Source: Saccharomonospora piscinae (GTDB lineage Bacteria; Actinomycetota; Actinomycetes; Mycobacteriales; Pseudonocardiaceae). Taken from it: a DNA stretch of 64,000 bases. Under the pieces are notes generated by a model. It did no database searches. It saw nothing but the letters and a program-made list of their open reading frames with translations, and was not told the origin of the DNA. This document shows positions 62,227 to 64,000 of this stretch, one piece after another; the stretch's first letter is position 1; every line of letters starts with the position of its first letter. A program made the position numbers and the translations under genes. Location: positions 912,079 to 976,078 of the forward strand of contig NZ_VCEK01000003.1 of the NCBI RefSeq assembly GCF_005862235.1. The letters are read 5' to 3'.

Positions 62227-62922
62227 TCAAGCACGGGCCGACTCGTCGTGGCGGGGTAGGCGCAGGCGCCCGTCATGCAGTTCGGCCACCTGATCGACCG
62301 CCGTCAGGTGGGTGCGGTCGTGGGTCACGAGCACGGTCGCGGTCGCCTGTTGGTGGGTCAGCCGGACGATCAGGTCCAGGACGGCTGCGCCGCGTTCGTG
62401 GTCGAGTGCGCTGGTCGGTTCGTCCACCACGAGCACGGTCGGGTGGTTCATCAGCGCTCGGGCGACGTTGACGCGCTGGCGTTGCCCGCCGGAGAGCTGG
62501 TGGGGCCGCCTGCCCGCGTAGTCGGCGAGGCCGACTGCGTCGAGCAGGTCGAGGGCCTGTCTGCGGGCGGTGCGCGGCCTGCGGCCGTCGAGATGCGCCA
62601 TCACCTGGAGCTGTTCGGCGGCGGTGAGTGACGGCAGCAGATTGGGCTGCTGGAAGACGATACCCACCGTGGCGCGGCGCAGGTCGGTGAGCTGGCCGCG
62701 GCTCAGGCCGGTGAGGTCGGTGCCGTCGACGGTGACGCTGCCCTCGTCGGGTGTGATGAGCGTGGCGGCGACCGCGAGCAGGCTGGACTTGCCCGATCCG
62801 GAGGGGCCGACGACGGCGGTGATGCTGCCCGAGGGCACATCGAGACTGACCCGGTCGAGCGCGGTCAGGCGCGCGTCGCCGTCGGGGTAGGTGAGGGTGA
62901 CGTCGTGCAGGGACAGGCTCAT
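62227..62922 (-). CDS. ABC transporter ATP-binding protein (MacB/LolD-like)
   Basis: This 231-residue ATPase has Walker A VVGPSGSGKSSLLAVAATL, Q-loop VGIVFQQPNLLPSLT, signature HQLSGGQRQRVNVARALMNHP, Walker B VLVVDEPTSALD and H-loop VLVTHDRTHL. The short length and the coupling to an FtsX-like permease place it in the MacB/LolD/FtsE group, which powers extraction or export rather than uptake. The start ATG overlaps the permease stop by four bases. It is the second gene of the operon. Confidence 0.93.
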   Translation of the reverse strand: MSLSLHDVTLTYPDGDARLTALDRVSLDVPSGSITAVVGPSGSGKSSLLAVAATLITPDEGSVTVDGTDLTGLSRGQLTDLRRATVGIVFQQPNLLPSLTAAEQLQVMAHLDGRRPRTARRQALDLLDAVGLADYAGRRPHQLSGGQRQRVNVARALMNHPTVLVVDEPTSALDHERGAAVLDLIVRLTHQQATATVLVTHDRTHLTAVDQVAELHDGRLRLPRHDESARA

Positions 62923-64000
62923 CGTGCGCTCCCCAGTGCGGTCAGCGGGTCGACGGCGGTGATGCGGCGGAGGGACAGGGCCGCCCCGAGTGCCCCGAGC
63001 GCGATCATCACGAGTGCGGGGACGAGGACGGTGGCGGGGTCGAGGACGAACGGGACGGTGCCGGCGATGAGCGCTCCGAGCCCGGCCGCGATGGCCGTGC
63101 CGAGCAGCGTGCCGCAGGTCAGCAGCACCACCGCCTGTCCCAGCGCGTCCTTGAGCAGGGAACGGGTGGAGGCGCCGAGCGCCTTGAGCACGGCGATGTC
63201 GCCGCTGCGCTGGATCGTCCACACGGTGAAGAAGGCGCCGATGACGAGTGCGGAGATCGCGAACAGGAATCCGCGCATCAGCTGCAGCGAGCCGTTTTCG
63301 GCGGTGTAGGAACCGATGGCCGACCGTGACTCGTCCAGCGTCACGGTCGTGGTGCCCAGGCTCCGGTCGGCGGCCTCGGTGTCGGCGGCGGAGGTGCCGG
63401 AGGTCGTCAGCGCGACGACGGTGGCCCTCGGTCCCTCGCTCGTGCCGGTGGGGGGCGCGGTCGCCTGCCAGAATCCGAGGCTGGTCCAGATGACCGGGGT
63501 GTGGCTGAAGGAGACGTCGCCACGCACGGCGGCGACGGTGGCCGGCTTTCCCGCGAGGGTCACCTTCCCTCCCGCCGCGACGCCGAGTTCGTCGGCGGCC
63601 GTGATCGACAGCACCACGGTGTCGTGGCCGAGCCGGTGGCTTTCGGGCGCGAGCGGCGAGCCGGGCCGCACCCCGAAGGCGGACACCGCGGCCTTCGTGT
63701 CCCCGGCGTCGGCTCGGGTGGTGGTGATGCCCAGCGGTTCGGCCCCGGTCACGCCGGGCACCGTGCTCCACTGCCGCCACTGCGGCTCGGTGACGGTGGA
63801 GTTCGAGTACGACAGCTCGCCTGTGGCGCCGAAGGCGATCCGGTCGGCGGGCAGGGAAGTGATCGCGGAGACGTTCTGCCTGCCCAGCCCGGCGGTCAGG
63901 CCGGACAACAGCCCGACCAGCAGGGTGATCAGCACGATGACCGTGCCCATCAGGGCGAAGCGCCCCTTGGCGAATCTCAGGTCTCTCCAGGCGACGAACA
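62919..64000 (-). CDS. FtsX-like ABC permease (essentially complete; start codon cut by window edge)
   Basis: The frame runs from the window edge and reads FVAWRDLRFAKGRFALMG before the first internal Met at 63950. The bases at 63999-64000 are TG of an NTG codon, so the start codon probably straddles the edge. It has an N-terminal helix (IVLITLLVGLLSGLTAGL), a large extracytoplasmic domain of about 200 residues with DevC-like features, and three C-terminal helices of the FtsX type (LFAISALVIGAFFTVWTI, AVVLLTCGTLLGTAIAAGLGALI, LVPALVMIALGALGAALSL). The motif RSGDIAVLKALGAS is the coupling region. It forms an exporter or extractor with the ATPase downstream. Confidence 0.88.
   Translation of the reverse strand, partial: FVAWRDLRFAKGRFALMGTVIVLITLLVGLLSGLTAGLGRQNVSAITSLPADRIAFGATGELSYSNSTVTEPQWRQWSTVPGVTGAEPLGITTTRADAGDTKAAVSAFGVRPGSPLAPESHRLGHDTVVLSITAADELGVAAGGKVTLAGKPATVAAVRGDVSFSHTPVIWTSLGFWQATAPPTGTSEGPRATVVALTTSGTSAADTEAADRSLGTTTVTLDESRSAIGSYTAENGSLQLMRGFLFAISALVIGAFFTVWTIQRSGDIAVLKALGASTRSLLKDALGQAVVLLTCGTLLGTAIAAGLGALIAGTVPFVLDPATVLVPALVMIALGALGAALSLRRITAVDPLTALGSAR

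Overview
The window is very GC-rich, codes densely on both strands, and uses many GTG starts and 4-bp ATGA/GTGA gene overlaps. Together with the regulator types present (SigB/SigF-like sigma factor, STAS protein, helix-turn-helix proteins with DUF5753-like bodies, DivIVA-like coiled coil), this points to a high-GC actinomycete. A fused glycine/sarcosine methyltransferase for glycine betaine suggests a halotolerant member of the Pseudonocardiaceae or a relative (Saccharomonospora/Actinopolyspora-like). The genus is inferred, not proven. I saw no rRNA, tRNA, CRISPR array, IS element or origin.

Left part (1-20 kb): mostly housekeeping and regulatory genes. These are a DUF885 metallopeptidase-like protein, a sortase-like protein that lacks its catalytic Cys, a Ppx/GppA phosphatase, a GH65 disaccharide phosphorylase translationally coupled to a beta-phosphoglucomutase-type HAD enzyme, an SDR, and a three-gene molybdenum hydroxylase operon (2Fe-2S, FAD and Mo-cofactor subunits). 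They are followed by a SigB/SigF-like sigma factor and a STAS protein without the phospho-serine motif, a CGNR regulator divergent from an alpha/beta hydrolase across a clear operator, GntR and IclR regulators, and two XRE-type regulators associated with a pair of similar 28-bp palindromes.

Centre (20.7-31 kb): the most coherent system is a six-gene + strand run. It holds a GSMT-SDMT fusion (glycine to betaine), metK, an adenosine-kinase-like PfkB protein, metH, sahH and metF, and is closed by a strong terminator. The run contains the betaine methyltransferase and nearly the whole S-adenosylmethionine regeneration cycle.

31-44.5 kb: a DivIVA-like coiled coil, ThiI, a cytochrome P450, a MoaD-like/beta-propeller pair, a formaldehyde-dehydrogenase-like enzyme and a DUF4383 membrane protein. 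Next comes a compact surface-polysaccharide operon: a GH18-like lipoprotein, a membrane protein with a long Asp/Glu repeat, and an 1085-residue protein fusing a NodB deacetylase, a processive GT2 and an acyltransferase-3 domain (the IcaB, IcaA and IcaC activities in one chain). A secreted endonuclease I lies convergent to it.

44.5-58.2 kb: a membrane-anchored unknown, a NarL-type two-component system followed by an ABC exporter, and a hydroxycinnamate module (ech-fcs, marR, pobA, iclR) with visible operators. A leftward set then holds a GNAT, a 2-oxoglutarate/Fe oxygenase and a carnitine-acyltransferase-family enzyme.

58.2-64 kb: a HicAB toxin-antitoxin module with an operator-covered, apparently leaderless promoter sits between two copies of the 3' end of a secreted HNH nuclease gene. 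The nuclease gene itself carries an in-frame TGA. The window closes with a DoxX-like protein, a TetR/FAD-monooxygenase divergent pair, and an FtsX-type ABC transporter cut by the window end. A 21-bp intergenic repeat occurs at three gene ends (about 1.9, 43.6 and 49.65 kb).
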